Positions 53,215-63,492 of a DNA stretch of 64,000 nucleotides are shown here, piece by piece (within the stretch, counting starts at the first letter, position 1; each line of letters begins with the position of its first letter). The notes beneath the pieces were generated by a model. The model saw nothing but the letters and a program-made list of their open reading frames with translations, had not been told where the DNA came from and made no database searches. Position numbers and translations under genes: made by a program. Origin of the DNA: CBDHDN01 sp965261585 (GTDB taxonomy: Bacteria; Pseudomonadota; Alphaproteobacteria; UBA6615); assembly GCA_965261585.1 (NCBI GenBank), contig CBDHDN010000006.1, forward strand, positions 5,772 through 69,771, written 5' to 3'.

Positions 53215-54633
53215 ATGCAGGTGACCGAGACCAATACGGAAGGCTTGAAACGAGAATTCACGGTCGTTGTCGCGGCCGCGGACATCGATTCGAAAATCGG
53301 CGAGAAGCTGGCCGAGGTCGGCCGGACGGTGAAACTACCCGGTTTCCGCCCGGGCAAGATCCCGCCCAAGATCCTGAAACAACGGTTCGGCGCCTCGGTG
53401 ATGGCCGACGTGGTCCAAGGCGCGGTCCGCGACTCTTCGGCCAAGCTGCTCGCCGACCGCGGCATCCGGCCGGCGATGCAGCCGAAGGTCGAGATCAAGT
53501 CGTTCGACGAAGGCAAGCCCCTGGAATACGACCTGTCGGTCGAGCAGTTGCCGGAGGTCGTGCCGGCCGATTTTGGCTCTATCGAGTTGGAACGCCTGAA
53601 ATCCGTGGCCAGGGATGAGGACGTCGCCCGCGCGGTCGAACGAATCGCAGCCGAGCAACAGCGTACAAAGCCGGTCGAGAAGGAACGGCCGGCGAAATCC
53701 GGCGATGTCGCGGTGATTGACTTCGTCGGCATGATCGATGGCCAGCCTTTCGATGATGGGACGGCCAACGACTTTCATCTTGAGCTTGGCTCGGACCACC
53801 TCGTGCCTGGCTTCGAGGATCAGCTGATTGGCCGCAAGCCGGGGGACAAGGTGACGGTGTCGGTCACGTTTCCGGCCGACTATCGCGTCGCCGAGCTGGC
53901 CGGCAAGGACGCTACGTTCGATTGCGACATTAAGGAGTTGCGTGAGAAGGACCCGGTCGAGATCGACGACGAATTCGCCAAGTCGATGGGCCTGGAGGGC
54001 CTCACGGAACTGCGCGACGCGGTGCGTGGGCAGATCAATCAGCAATACCAGCAGGTCGCCAGGACACGCCTGAAGCGCCAGTTGTTGGACCGGCTGGCCG
54101 AGCTGCACGACTTCTCCGTGCCGCCCGGCATGGTCGAAGCCGAGTTCGAGACGATCTGGAAGCAACTTGAAGAGGCCCGCGAGAAGGGCCAATTGGATGC
54201 TGACGATCAGGCGAAGGACACCGATGAGCTGAAGGCGCAGTACCGCGAGATCGCCGAGCGCCGGGTTCGCCTTGGCCTGGTGTTGTCGGCGGTGGGTGAG
54301 CGCAACGAGCTGATGGTCACACCGGAGGAGGTCAACCGGGCGATCATGGCCGAGGCTCGCCGCTATCCGGGCCAGGAGCAGGAAGTCGTTAAGTTTTACA
54401 CGAGTAATGAGCAGGCGCGGGCCGCGATTCAGGCGCCGATTTTCGAGGACAAGGTCGTCGACTTCATCGTCGAGATGGCCAAGGTGAGTGAGCGCGAGGT
54501 CTCGCCCGAGGAAATGCTGGCTGGCGAGGCCGCGGACGCCGAGGGCGCCAAGCCGGCGACGGAAGGCAAGCCGCGCGCGCCGAAGAAGAGCCGGGCCGAG
54601 CAGACGGGCGGCGACGCATCGGCCGATACGTAG
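53215..54633 (+). CDS. tig: Trigger factor
   Basis: This 472-aa protein has the ribosome-binding signature PGFRPGKIPPKILKQRFG in the N-terminal domain. A PPIase FKBP-like domain follows (about 160-245, GDVAVIDFVGMIDGQPFDDG, FPADYRVAELAGKDATFD) and a helical C-terminal chaperone domain. It binds nascent chains at the exit tunnel. The C-terminal tail is rich in Ala/Lys/Arg. It is followed by clpP and clpX, the conserved proteostasis cluster. Confidence 0.97.
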   Translation: MQVTETNTEGLKREFTVVVAAADIDSKIGEKLAEVGRTVKLPGFRPGKIPPKILKQRFGASVMADVVQGAVRDSSAKLLADRGIRPAMQPKVEIKSFDEGKPLEYDLSVEQLPEVVPADFGSIELERLKSVARDEDVARAVERIAAEQQRTKPVEKERPAKSGDVAVIDFVGMIDGQPFDDGTANDFHLELGSDHLVPGFEDQLIGRKPGDKVTVSVTFPADYRVAELAGKDATFDCDIKELREKDPVEIDDEFAKSMGLEGLTELRDAVRGQINQQYQQVARTRLKRQLLDRLAELHDFSVPPGMVEAEFETIWKQLEEAREKGQLDADDQAKDTDELKAQYREIAERRVRLGLVLSAVGERNELMVTPEEVNRAIMAEARRYPGQEQEVVKFYTSNEQARAAIQAPIFEDKVVDFIVEMAKVSEREVSPEEMLAGEAADAEGAKPATEGKPRAPKKSRAEQTGGDASADT

Positions 54634-54692
54634 GTGGGCTGAGCCAGGTGCCCGGCCTCAATCGCTAGCACGCGTTAACAAGGACACGATCG

Positions 54693-55358
54693 ATGGCGAA
54701 TGCGAACGACACTTCCATGAACATGCTCGTCCCGATGGTGGTCGAGCACACCAATCGTGGCGAGCGCGCCTACGACATCTACTCGCGCCTACTCAAGGAA
54801 CGGATCGTTTTTGTCACCGGGCCAATCGATGACGGCGTGGCGAGCCTGATCTGCGCCCAGCTGCTGTTCCTCGAGGCGGATAACCCGAAGAAGGATATCG
54901 CGCTCTACATCAATTCGCCGGGTGGCCACGTGACGTCCGGCCTGTCGGTCTACGACACCATGCAGTACATCAGGCCCGACGTGTCGACCCTGTGCATTGG
55001 CCAGGCTGCTTCGATGGGCTCGCTTCTGCTGGCCGCCGGCGCTGTCGGCAAGCGCTACGCCCTGCCGAACGCGCGCATCATGGTTCACCAGCCGTCGGGT
55101 GGGTTCCAGGGGCAGGCCACCGACATCGAGATCCATGCCCGAGAGATCTTGGCGCTGCGCCAGCGCCTCAACGAGATCTATGCAACCCATACCGGGAAGA
55201 CCGTCGAAGCGATCGACAAGGCGCTAGAGCGCGATCGCTTCTACGCGCCGCCGGAGGCCCAGGCGTTCGGGCTTATCGACGAGGTCGTGGCGAAGCGCCC
55301 CCCGATCGACGGCGAAACCGCGGACAGCAAGGGAAGCGACCGCGACGGTGGCAAGTGA
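54693..55358 (+). CDS. clpP: ATP-dependent Clp protease proteolytic subunit
   Basis: This 221-aa serine protease has the catalytic Ser in GQAASMGSLLLAAG and the His in IMVHQPSGGFQGQATDIEIH, with a downstream Asp in the family position (ERDRFYAPPEA). The short N-terminal propeptide-like part precedes LVPMVVEHTNRGERAYDIYS. It forms the 14-mer chamber working with ClpX. Confidence 0.97.
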   Translation: MANANDTSMNMLVPMVVEHTNRGERAYDIYSRLLKERIVFVTGPIDDGVASLICAQLLFLEADNPKKDIALYINSPGGHVTSGLSVYDTMQYIRPDVSTLCIGQAASMGSLLLAAGAVGKRYALPNARIMVHQPSGGFQGQATDIEIHAREILALRQRLNEIYATHTGKTVEAIDKALERDRFYAPPEAQAFGLIDEVVAKRPPIDGETADSKGSDRDGGK

Positions 55359-55525
55359 GGCCACTTAACTAAATATTGATCCACCATTGCTAGCAGTGTT
55401 GAATAAGTCTAGCTGGTGATTCGTGCGTCCCGGGTGCGAATGACTGCAGCGACGACTGGCCGGCAAAGTCAGCGGCTGCACCGTTTGGCCGCCGAATCCA
55501 GGGATCGTGGGCTCGTGGAGTTCAG

Positions 55526-56791
55526 ATGAGCAAGTCCAGCGGCGGCGAGACGAAGAATACGCTCTACTGCTCGTTCTGCGGCAAGAGTCAACACGAGGTT
55601 CGCAAGCTGATTGCGGGCCCGACCGTGTTCATCTGCGACGAGTGTGTCGAGTTGTGCATGGACATCATTCGCGAGGAGCACAAGTCGACGCTTGTGAAGT
55701 CCCGCGACGGCGTGCCGACACCGCGCGAGATCTGCACCGTTCTGGACGACTATGTGATCGGCCAGGACCGGGCCAAGCGCGTCCTGTCCGTCGCCGTGCA
55801 CAATCACTACAAGCGCTTGGATCATGGCGCAAAAGGCAATGACGTCGAGATCGCCAAGTCCAACATCTTGCTGGTTGGTCCGACCGGCTGTGGCAAGACG
55901 CTGCTGGCGCAGACCCTGGCCCGCATCCTCGACGTGCCGTTCACCATGGCCGACGCAACGACCCTGACCGAAGCGGGCTATGTCGGTGAGGATGTCGAGA
56001 ACATCATCCTGAAGCTCCTGCAGTCGGCCGACTACAACGTCGAGCGCGCCCAGCGCGGCATCGTCTATATCGACGAGGTCGACAAGATCAGCCGCAAGTC
56101 CGACAACCCGTCGATCACCCGCGACGTATCGGGTGAGGGCGTTCAGCAGGCGCTGCTGAAGATCATGGAAGGCACCATTGCCTCGGTGCCGCCACAAGGC
56201 GGGCGCAAGCATCCGCAGCAGGAATTCCTGCAGGTCGACACGACGAACATCCTGTTCATCTGCGGTGGTGCGTTCTCGGGCCTGGAGAAGATCATATCCA
56301 GCCGCGGCCGGGGCGCGTCGATCGGCTTCGGCGCCGAGGTCCGCAGTGCCGATGACCGCATGACCGGCGAAGTGCTGAAGGATGTCGAGCCCGAGGATTT
56401 GCTGAAGTTCGGCCTGATCCCGGAGTTCATCGGCCGCCTGCCGGTCCTCGCAACGCTGGAAGACCTCGACGACACGGCGCTGGTGGAAATTCTGACGGCG
56501 CCCAAGAATGCCCTGGTCAAGCAGTATCAGCGGCTGTTCGAGATGGAGGGCGTCAAGCTCGGCTTCTCCGAAGACGCGCTGGCGGCGGTTGCCCGCAAGG
56601 CGGTCGCGCGCAAGACCGGCGCTCGCGGATTGCGCTCGATCATGGAGTCGATCCTGCTGGACACCATGTTCGAGCTGCCGGGCATGGACGGCGTCGAAGA
56701 AGTGGTTATCAACGCGGAAGTGATCGAAGGCCGAGCCCAGCCGCTGCAGATATATGCCGACCGTCGCGAGGACGTAGGCACCAGCGCCTAA
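55526..56791 (+). CDS. clpX: ATP-dependent Clp protease ATPase subunit ClpX
   Basis: This 421-aa protein has an N-terminal zinc-binding domain (YCSFCGKSQHEVRKL, FICDECVELC), Walker A GPTGCGKTLLAQTLA, Walker B IVYIDEVDKISRKS, and sensor and arginine residues in later AAA+ motifs (LIPEFIGRLPVLATLEDL). It recognises and unfolds substrates for ClpP. The 167-base gap from clpP shows no gene. Confidence 0.97.
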   Translation: MSKSSGGETKNTLYCSFCGKSQHEVRKLIAGPTVFICDECVELCMDIIREEHKSTLVKSRDGVPTPREICTVLDDYVIGQDRAKRVLSVAVHNHYKRLDHGAKGNDVEIAKSNILLVGPTGCGKTLLAQTLARILDVPFTMADATTLTEAGYVGEDVENIILKLLQSADYNVERAQRGIVYIDEVDKISRKSDNPSITRDVSGEGVQQALLKIMEGTIASVPPQGGRKHPQQEFLQVDTTNILFICGGAFSGLEKIISSRGRGASIGFGAEVRSADDRMTGEVLKDVEPEDLLKFGLIPEFIGRLPVLATLEDLDDTALVEILTAPKNALVKQYQRLFEMEGVKLGFSEDALAAVARKAVARKTGARGLRSIMESILLDTMFELPGMDGVEEVVINAEVIEGRAQPLQIYADRREDVGTSA

Positions 56792-56930
56792 CCGCTCTTT
56801 TCCCATTAGTGGTTACAATTTGACCGGCACTTGATCGGTCGAGGTTAATGCACCAAATCTAGGTGCGGACACTTGTGGCGACGGGCCGGGCCAGGCCGCC
56901 GCACGAATCGGCAGATATGAAAGGGTGGCG

Positions 56931-59346
56931 ATGCTGGAAATTTCGCAGGGTGAACTCTATCCGATTCTGCCATTGCGCGACATCGTCGTGTTCCCGCACA
57001 TGATCGTGCCGCTGTTCGTCGGGCGCGAAAAGTCGGTTCGAGCACTCGAAGACGTGATGAAGGATGACAAACAGATCCTGCTCGTCACGCAAAAGGACGC
57101 TGGCCGCGACGATCCGACACCAGCCGACCTGTTCAGCGTCGGTACCGTCGGCACCGTGCTCCAGCTGCTCAAACTACCGGACGGGACCGTAAAGGTCCTG
57201 GTCGAGGGCACACAGCGCGCCCGCATTCTGAAATTCACCGACAACCCGGACTTCTTCCAGGCCTCCGGCGAAGTGAGCGGCGAGGAGATCGGCAACGCTC
57301 AGGAGGTCGAGGCGCTGAGCCGCTCCGTGGTGTCGCAGTTCGAACAGTACATCAAGCTCAACCGCAAGATTCCGCCCGAGGTCCTGGTCTCGATCAACCA
57401 GATCGACGAGCCCGGCAAGTTGGCCGATACGATCGCATCGCACCTGTCGCTGAAGATCGCCGAGAAGCAGGAGCTGCTCGAGGCCATCGTCATCGGCGAG
57501 CGGCTGGAGAAGATCTACAGCCTGATGGAAGGCGAGATCGGTGTCCTGCAGGTCGAGAAACGCATCCGCAGCCGCGTCAAGCGGCAGATGGAGAAGACGC
57601 AGCGCGAATACTACCTGAACGAGCAGCTCAAGGCGATCCAGAAGGAGCTCGGCGAAAGCGAGGACGGCCGCGACGAGATCCAGGAGATCGAGGACCGGAT
57701 CAAGAAGACGCGGCTCTCCAAGGAAGCGCGCGAAAAGGCCCACCCAAGAGGTCAAGAAGCTGCGCAACATGAGCCCGATGTCGGCCGAATCGACGGTCGT
57801 GCGCAACTATCTCGACTGGATGCTGTCGATCCCGTGGAAGCATCGCTCGCGCGTCAGGAAGGACATCGTGGCGGCCGAGGTGGTGCTCGATGAGGACCAC
57901 TACGGCCTCGAGAAGGTCAAGGAGCGGATCCTCGAATACCTCGCCGTGCAGCAGCGGATGAGCAAGCTGAAGGGGCCGATCCTATGCCTCGTCGGGCCGC
58001 CCGGGGTCGGCAAGACGTCGCTCGGCAAGTCCATTGCCCGGTCGACCGGCCGTGCCTTCGTGCGCATGTCGTTTGGCGGCGTGCGTGATGAGGCCGAGGT
58101 GCGCGGCCATCGCCGTACCTATATCGGCTCGATGCCGGGCAAGATCGTCCAGGGGATGAAAAAGGCCAAGGCGTCGAACCCGCTGTTCCTGCTGGACGAG
58201 GTCGACAAGCTGGGCGCCGACTGGCGCGGCGACCCGACATCGGCGCTGCTGGAGGTTCTCGACCCCGAGCAGAACAGCGCGTTCCAGGACCACTATCTGG
58301 AGGTCGACTACGACCTGTCCGACGTGATGTTCGTCTGCACGGCCAATACTCTGCGCATGCCGCAGCCGCTGCTCGACCGCATGGAGATCATTCGCATCCC
58401 CGGCTACACCGAGGATGAGAAGGTCGAGATCGCCAAGCGGCACCTCATCTCCAAGCAGATGAAGGAGAACGGGCTGAAGGACGGCGAGTGGTCGATCTCC
58501 GATTCGGCACTGCATGACATCATCCGCTACTACACGCGTGAGGCCGGGGTCCGGAACCTCGAGCGCGAGCTCGCCAACCTGGCGCGCAAGGCGGTGAAGG
58601 AGCTGACGGTCGAGAGCAAGGTCACCGATATCAAGGTGACGACACGCAACCTCGGCAAATACGCCGGCGTGCGCAAGTTCCGCTACGGCGAGATCGAGGC
58701 CGATGACCTGGTCGGCGTCGTCACCGGCCTGGCCTGGACCGAGGTCGGCGGGGAGCTGCTGTCGATCGAGTCCATCCTGGTGCCCGGCAAGGGCAAGATG
58801 ACCATAACCGGCAAGCTTGGCGACGTGATGCAGGAATCGGTGCAGGCGGCCAATGCCTATGTGCGCTCGCGCGCGGCCGAGTTCGGCATCGAGCCGACGA
58901 TCTTCGAACGTCGCGACATTCATGTCCACGTGCCCGAGGGCGCGGTGCCCAAGGACGGCCCGTCGGCCGGTGTCGGCATGATCACCTCCATGGTGTCGAT
59001 GCTGACCGCTATTCCGGTGCGCAAGGACGTTGCCATGACCGGCGAGATCACCCTGCGCGGCCGCGTGCTGCCGATCGGCGGCCTCAAGGAGAAGCTGCTG
59101 GCGGCCCTTCGTGGCGGTCTGAAGACGGTCATCATCCCGAAGGACAACGAGAAGGACCTGGCCGAAATCCCGGACTCGGTGAGGCGGGGCTTGAAGATCG
59201 TGCCGACGGCAACCGTCGACGAGGTGCTGGAGCACGCCCTGACCAAGCCTCTGGTGCCGATTCAGTGGAGCGACTCGGACGATGCGGCGGGCCAGGTGCC
59301 GGCCGGTCAGGACAAAGCGGCGCCCGGCGGCGTCGTCACCCATTGA
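56931..59346 (+). pseudogene. lon: ATP-dependent protease Lon, one-base frameshift (error or mutation)
   Basis: The first frame, from ATG at 56931 (or GTG at 56925), gives the Lon N-domain (LYPILPLRDIVVFPHMIVPL) up to LSKEAREKA. A single extra C in the C-rich stretch 57739-57745 (aaggCCCACCCaagagg) breaks the frame. The remaining protein (EVKKLRNMSPMSAESTVVRN) carries Walker A GPPGVGKTS, the catalytic Ser in PKDGPSAGVGM and the Lys in GGLKEKLLAAL, to the stop at 59346. Removing one C restores a full-length protein of about 804 aa. All motifs are intact, so either a recent mutation or a sequencing error is likely. Confidence 0.9.
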
Positions 59347-59519
59347 TTCGACTCGGGCAGCGGCGGTTTTGCCGCCCGTAGAGGCCCGAAAACCGCAGAA
59401 ATCCACAATTTTCGCGGCCCGTTTGGATTGACGCATGGCGCGGGCTGGCCTTAGACTCCTCTCGCATCTGGCTGGATGCTTCGGAATATTTCCATGCAAC
59501 ATTCAAGAGGGGGCCCACT

Positions 59520-59792
59520 GTGAACAAGAATGAACTTGTCGCCGCCGTTGCGACAGCTTCCGGATTGTCGAAGACCGACGCCGCGCGCGCGGTGGACGGT
59601 GTGATTGACGAAATCTGCACGACCCTCAAGCAGGGCGGAGACGTTCGCTTGGCCGGGTTCGGAACGTTCAGCGCCGCCAAACGGGCGGCGACCACCGGGC
59701 GCAATCCGCGGACCGGTGAGGCGATCCAGATCAAGGCGTCGATGCAGCCGAAATTCAAGGCCGGCAAGGCTCTAAAAGCCCTCGTCAACTGA
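59520..59792 (+). CDS. hup: HU family DNA-binding protein
   Basis: This 90-aa protein starts at a GTG (MNKNELVAAVATASGLSKTD) after AGAGG. It contains the HU signature GFGTFSAAKRAATTGRNPRT, with the DNA-contacting Pro-type arm region NPRTGEAIQIKAS. It is a dimeric nucleoid protein. It follows lon, as in many proteobacteria, with a terminator-like hairpin after it. Confidence 0.96.
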   Translation: MNKNELVAAVATASGLSKTDAARAVDGVIDEICTTLKQGGDVRLAGFGTFSAAKRAATTGRNPRTGEAIQIKASMQPKFKAGKALKALVN

Positions 59793-59810
59793 CGGCGACA
59801 GGATGTCATG

Positions 59811-59845
59811 AAGCGCCGGCCGCGTATCCCGGGGCCGGCGCTTTG
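59811..59845 (+). terminator. Terminator-like hairpin after hup
   Basis: AAGCGCCGGCC (59811-59821) pairs perfectly with GGCCGGCGCTT (59833-59843). The T-tract is weak, so efficiency is uncertain. Confidence 0.6.
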
Positions 59846-59903
59846 ATTCCGGCGCACCCTTGCATTCGACCGCGCCCCCGGGGATAACAATCGCGCCTCG
59901 GGT

Positions 59904-59979
59904 GGGCGATTAGCTCAGCTGGCAGAGCGCCGCGTTTACACCGCGGAGGTCGGCGGTTCGATCCCGTCATCGCCCACCA
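59904..59979 (+). tRNA. tRNA-Val (TAC)
   Basis: This 76-base tRNA has acceptor GGGCGAT pairing with ATCGCCC, anticodon loop TTTACAC (anticodon TAC), T-loop GGTTCGATCCC and an encoded CCA. Its last 20 bases are repeated at 60721-60740. Confidence 0.97.
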
Positions 59980-60063
59980 GCTTTTTCAAGGACTTAACGC
60001 TTAACGGCCGGGTCGAGTTTATCTTGCGACGCAAGAGAAACCGGCCACAGGCTTAGCAGGCAC

Positions 60064-60258
60064 TCATCGGAAGATGTCCCATATCAAGTTTCCGACGAGA
60101 GCTATCGCAATTGGATACCAGAACCTCCGGTGGAGCTTGGCTGAATCTCTCGACTCGTCGAGTTCGACCGAAGGGAAGGCCCACTTAGTGTAGCCAAAGA
60201 AGATCCTGTAGATCGCGACGACAAGGGCAAAGATGTACAGGTAGGCGGCGGCAGACAG
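60064..60258 (-). pseudogene. Membrane-protein remnant fused to integrase remnant
   Basis: The frame reads FLSAAAYLYIFALVVAIYRI, FFGYTKWAFPSVELDESRDS and KLHRRFWYPIAIALVGNLIW, ending DIFR: two helices with a charged loop. The upstream residues derive from the integrase fragment in another frame, so the true start is lost. Function unknown. Confidence 0.45.
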
Positions 60259-60658
60259 GAAAGTGTGGATCGGCTGCGGCGGCGTCCTTGAGGTAGTCGG
60301 GCGCGTGGTGGCCATAGGTCCGTTCGACCATGGCCCTGGTCGTGCCGAGGGCGCGGGCGACGCGGTCGGAATCGACGCCGGCGGTGAACCTCCACGTCGC
60401 GGCCGTGTGCCTCAGCGTGTGGATCTTGCACGCGACGGCGCCCAGGCCGGCGCGGGCGTAGGCGCGCTCGATCGCCTTCCTCGGGTTGCCGGCGCGATCG
60501 TCGCCGTATTCGAGCACCCAGTTCGTCGTCGCGACGGCGCGGGTGGTGACCAGCTCGGCGCGCAGCGTCTCGTTGATCGGCATCTTGGCGCGATCGTCGC
60601 CTGGCTGACGTGCTCGGGGCACAGGTTGCCGAGCTTCGCGATCAGCGCGTCGCCGCAA
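60185..60658 (-). pseudogene. Tyrosine integrase, C-terminal remnant
   Basis: From MPINETLRAELVTT (60583) the frame has the C-terminal integrase features: KIHTLRHTAATWRFTAGVDS (His-x-x-Arg) and LGTTRAMVERTYGHHAPDYL with the likely catalytic Tyr. The N-terminal half and first Arg box are missing or frameshifted. It lies between the 20-bp repeats of tRNA-Val. Confidence 0.75.
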
Positions 60659-60970
60659 TTCTCGATCCGGTCGGGGTCGGCGACGCCGGCGGCGCGGCGG
60701 TGGCGCTCATAGACGCGGTGGATCCCGTCATCGCCCACCATTCGTTTGGCTTGGCATGTCAATAAATCGGCGGCGTCTGGGACAAGGATGACGCACTCGG
60801 CGCTCGGCCGCTGGTGAACGGCTCAATGTGCGCGCATAATCCGGCTGTCGCGGCCGCGCCGGCCTGCGCCTGTGTGCGGCGGTGACAAATTAGACCACGG
60901 AAGCGGCGAGATTTGCCCGGCTGCGGGCGGAGTAAAACTCTGCCACCTGTAGCCTTCGATCCTTTTCGGG

Positions 60971-62485
60971 ATGGAAGGTGGGAGGATGTATACCGTGGAC
61001 CTTTATCTACGCGTTCGGCTGGCGTGCCATGTTGATGGGCTGAGTCAGCGAGAGGCGGCGAGTCGGTTTGGCATAGCGCGAGAGACGGTGAGGAAGATGC
61101 TCGGGCACTCGGAGCCGCCTGGCTACCGCCGCCGCCAGCCACCGAAGCGCCCGAAGCTGGACCCCTTCAGGGATATCATTGACCGTATTCTGGAAGAGGA
61201 CCGAACGGTTCACTGCAAGCAGCGCCACACGGCGAAGCGGATATTCGAGCGTCTTCGCGACGAGCATGGCTTTGCGGGCAAACAGACCATCGTCAAGGAT
61301 TACGTCCGGGAACGGCGCCGTCGCCAGCGTGAGATGTTCGTGCCGCTGGCGCACCCTCCGGGTCACGCTCAGGCGGACTTTGGCGAGGCGGATGCGATCA
61401 TCGCCGGCGTCAAGCGGCGGGCGCATTTTTTCGCCATGGACCTTCCCCACAGCGATGCCTGCTTCGTTGCGGCCTACCCGGCGGCGGCGACGGAGGCCTG
61501 GCTGGACGGCCACAACGGGGCCTTCGCCTTCTTCGGCGGCATTCCCCAATCGATTCTCTACGACAATGACAAGTGCCTGGTGTCGCGCATCCTGCCGGAC
61601 GGCACGCGGCAACGAACGCGAGCGTTCAGCGGGCTTCAATCCCATTATCTGTTCCAGGATCGATATGGCCGCCCCGGCAAGGGCAATGATAAGGGCAAGG
61701 TGGAGGGGCTGGTCGGTTACGCCCGCCGGAACTTCATGGTTCCCATCCCCCGGTTTGCGAGCTGGGACGCCTTCAACGCTCACCTGGAACATCAATGTCG
61801 GAGACGGGAAAGCGACGTCTTGCGCGGCCATCGCGAGACCATCGGCGAGCGGTTCGGATGCGACCGGGAGAAGCTGATGGAATTGCCGCCGGCGCCTTTC
61901 GAGGCCTGCGACAAGGAGGGCACGCGGGTCAATTCGCTCTCCCTGGTGCGCTATCGGGGCAACGACTACTCGGTGCCCGTCGCCTACGGTCACCAAGAGG
62001 TCTGGGTCCGTGGCTACGTGCACGAGGTGGCCATCGGCTGCGCCGCCGAGGTCATCGCCCGGCACCCACGCTCTTACGAACGAGAGGACCTGATCTTCGA
62101 GCCGATCCACTATCTGGCCTTGCTGGAGCGGAAGATCGGTGCCCTCGATCAAGCCGCCCCGCTGGCCGGTTGGAAGCTGCCCGAGGCGTACGCCAACCTG
62201 CGCCGCTTGCTTGAAGCCCGCATGGGCAAGGCCGGCAAGCGGGAGTACGTGCAAGTGCTCCGTCTTCTGGAGACCTTTGCCCTTGAGGAGGTGCACGGTG
62301 CCATCCGCGATGCCCTGCGGTTAGGCGCCATCGGCTATGATGCGGTCAAGCACCTGGTGCTGTGTCGCGTCGAGCGTCGACCCCCCCGGCTCGACTTGAA
62401 CGTTTATCCCTATCTGCCGCGGGCCCAGGTGACCACCACATCCGCCGCCAGCTACATGAGCCTGCTGGGCGGAGCGGCGCCGTGA
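60971..62485 (+). CDS. istA: IS21 family transposase IstA (copy B)
   Basis: This 504-aa protein is nearly identical to copy A, with HTH LSQREAASRFGIARETVRKM and the DDE core. It overlaps istB by 4 bases. It is probably functional, since the helper gene here is intact. Confidence 0.95.
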   Translation: MEGGRMYTVDLYLRVRLACHVDGLSQREAASRFGIARETVRKMLGHSEPPGYRRRQPPKRPKLDPFRDIIDRILEEDRTVHCKQRHTAKRIFERLRDEHGFAGKQTIVKDYVRERRRRQREMFVPLAHPPGHAQADFGEADAIIAGVKRRAHFFAMDLPHSDACFVAAYPAAATEAWLDGHNGAFAFFGGIPQSILYDNDKCLVSRILPDGTRQRTRAFSGLQSHYLFQDRYGRPGKGNDKGKVEGLVGYARRNFMVPIPRFASWDAFNAHLEHQCRRRESDVLRGHRETIGERFGCDREKLMELPPAPFEACDKEGTRVNSLSLVRYRGNDYSVPVAYGHQEVWVRGYVHEVAIGCAAEVIARHPRSYEREDLIFEPIHYLALLERKIGALDQAAPLAGWKLPEAYANLRRLLEARMGKAGKREYVQVLRLLETFALEEVHGAIRDALRLGAIGYDAVKHLVLCRVERRPPRLDLNVYPYLPRAQVTTTSAASYMSLLGGAAP

Positions 62486-63249
62486 GCGACACGCCGCAGG
62501 TGTTGCTGGCCCATCACCTGAAGGCCCTCAAGCTGCCGACCTTCCTCAGGGAGTACGACAAGCTGGCTCGCCAGTGTGCCAGCGAGGGCGCCGACCACGT
62601 GCGCTACCTGCTCCGCCTGGCCGAGCTGGAACTGATCGACCGCGAGCGCCGCATGGTCGAGCGGCGAATCAGGCAAGCGAAGTTCCCGACCGTCAAGAGC
62701 TTGGACAGCTTTGACTTCAAAGCGATCGCCTCGCTCAACAAGGCGCTGGTCCTCGAGCTGGCACGATGCGAGTACATCGAGCGCCGGGAGAATGTGATCG
62801 CTCTGGGCAATTCCGGCACCGGCAAGAGTCACATTGCGCTCGGCCTCGGCCTTGCCGCCTGCCAGAAGGGCCTGTCGGTCGGCTTTACCACCGCCGCCGC
62901 CCTGGTCCACGAGCTCATCGAGGCGCGCGATGACAGACAGCTGCTGAGGTTCCAGAAGAAGCTCGCCAACCTCAAGCTCCTCATCATCGACGAGCTGGGT
63001 TTCGTGCCGCTCTCCAAGACCGGCGCCGAGTTGCTGTTCGAGGTGTTCAACCAGCGCTACGAGCGTGGCTCGATCCTGGTGACCTCCAACCTGGCATTCG
63101 ACGAGTGGACGGAGGTTTTCGGCTCAGAACGCCTGACAGGGGCGTTGCTGGACCGCCTGACCCACCACGTCCATATCCTGGAAATGAACGGCGAAAGCTT
63201 CCGCCTCAAGCAGAGCCGAAGAAAACAGAAACCCGCAAAAAGCGCCTGA
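62482..63249 (+). CDS. istB: IS21 helper ATPase IstB (copy B)
   Basis: This 255-aa protein starts at a GTG overlapping the istA stop. It has Walker A GNSGTGKSHIALGLGL, Walker B LKLLIIDELGFVPLS, and the sensor region GSILVTSNLAFDEWTEVFG. It is the intact version of the frameshifted copy A gene. Confidence 0.95.
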   Translation: MSDTPQVLLAHHLKALKLPTFLREYDKLARQCASEGADHVRYLLRLAELELIDRERRMVERRIRQAKFPTVKSLDSFDFKAIASLNKALVLELARCEYIERRENVIALGNSGTGKSHIALGLGLAACQKGLSVGFTTAAALVHELIEARDDRQLLRFQKKLANLKLLIIDELGFVPLSKTGAELLFEVFNQRYERGSILVTSNLAFDEWTEVFGSERLTGALLDRLTHHVHILEMNGESFRLKQSRRKQKPAKSA

Positions 63250-63492
63250 GCGGCATCCGCTTGCCCCCGTGGGCCCACAGGCCCCTCCCACGCGCGCCGC
63301 GGCCTTTGCCTGCTGAGGGGCAGTCCACGCCGCGCGTGGGTCCCTCCCGTGGACTACGGGGACAAGCTCCTCACCGAACCAAAGTGGCCCACTTTTGCTC
63401 CGCCACATGGCCGGGTTTTACTCCGCCGTTGACAGCGCCATCGCGCCGGCGCGCGAACCACCATTCGGCTCAAAACAACGGGGAGAAGCGAT

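Larger units (their letters stand above)
59960..60740. mobile_element. Integration scar at tRNA-Val, bounded by a 20-bp direct repeat
   Basis: GATCCCGTCATCGCCCACCA occurs at 59960-59979 (tRNA-Val 3' end) and exactly again at 60721-60740. Such a duplicated tRNA end is the footprint of an integrase. The 0.74 kb between contains a degraded integrase and a small membrane-protein remnant. The original element was evidently much larger and has been deleted. Confidence 0.75.
60871..63434 (+). mobile_element. IS21 family element, copy B (2564 bp, intact)
   Basis: The ends TGTGTGCGGCGGTGACAAAT and the complement of TGTCAACGGCGGAGTAAAAC are flanked by an exact 5-bp duplication GCGCC (60866-60870 and 63435-63439). 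istA and istB are both open. It is inverted relative to copy A, 52.8 kb away. The target is intergenic, upstream of a VOC-protein gene. Confidence 0.95.

Noticed and set aside
60742..60870. Possible small gene or RNA between the tRNA-Val scar and IS21 copy B
   Set aside because: No start with a ribosome binding site, no conserved residues and no clear fold in these 129 bases.
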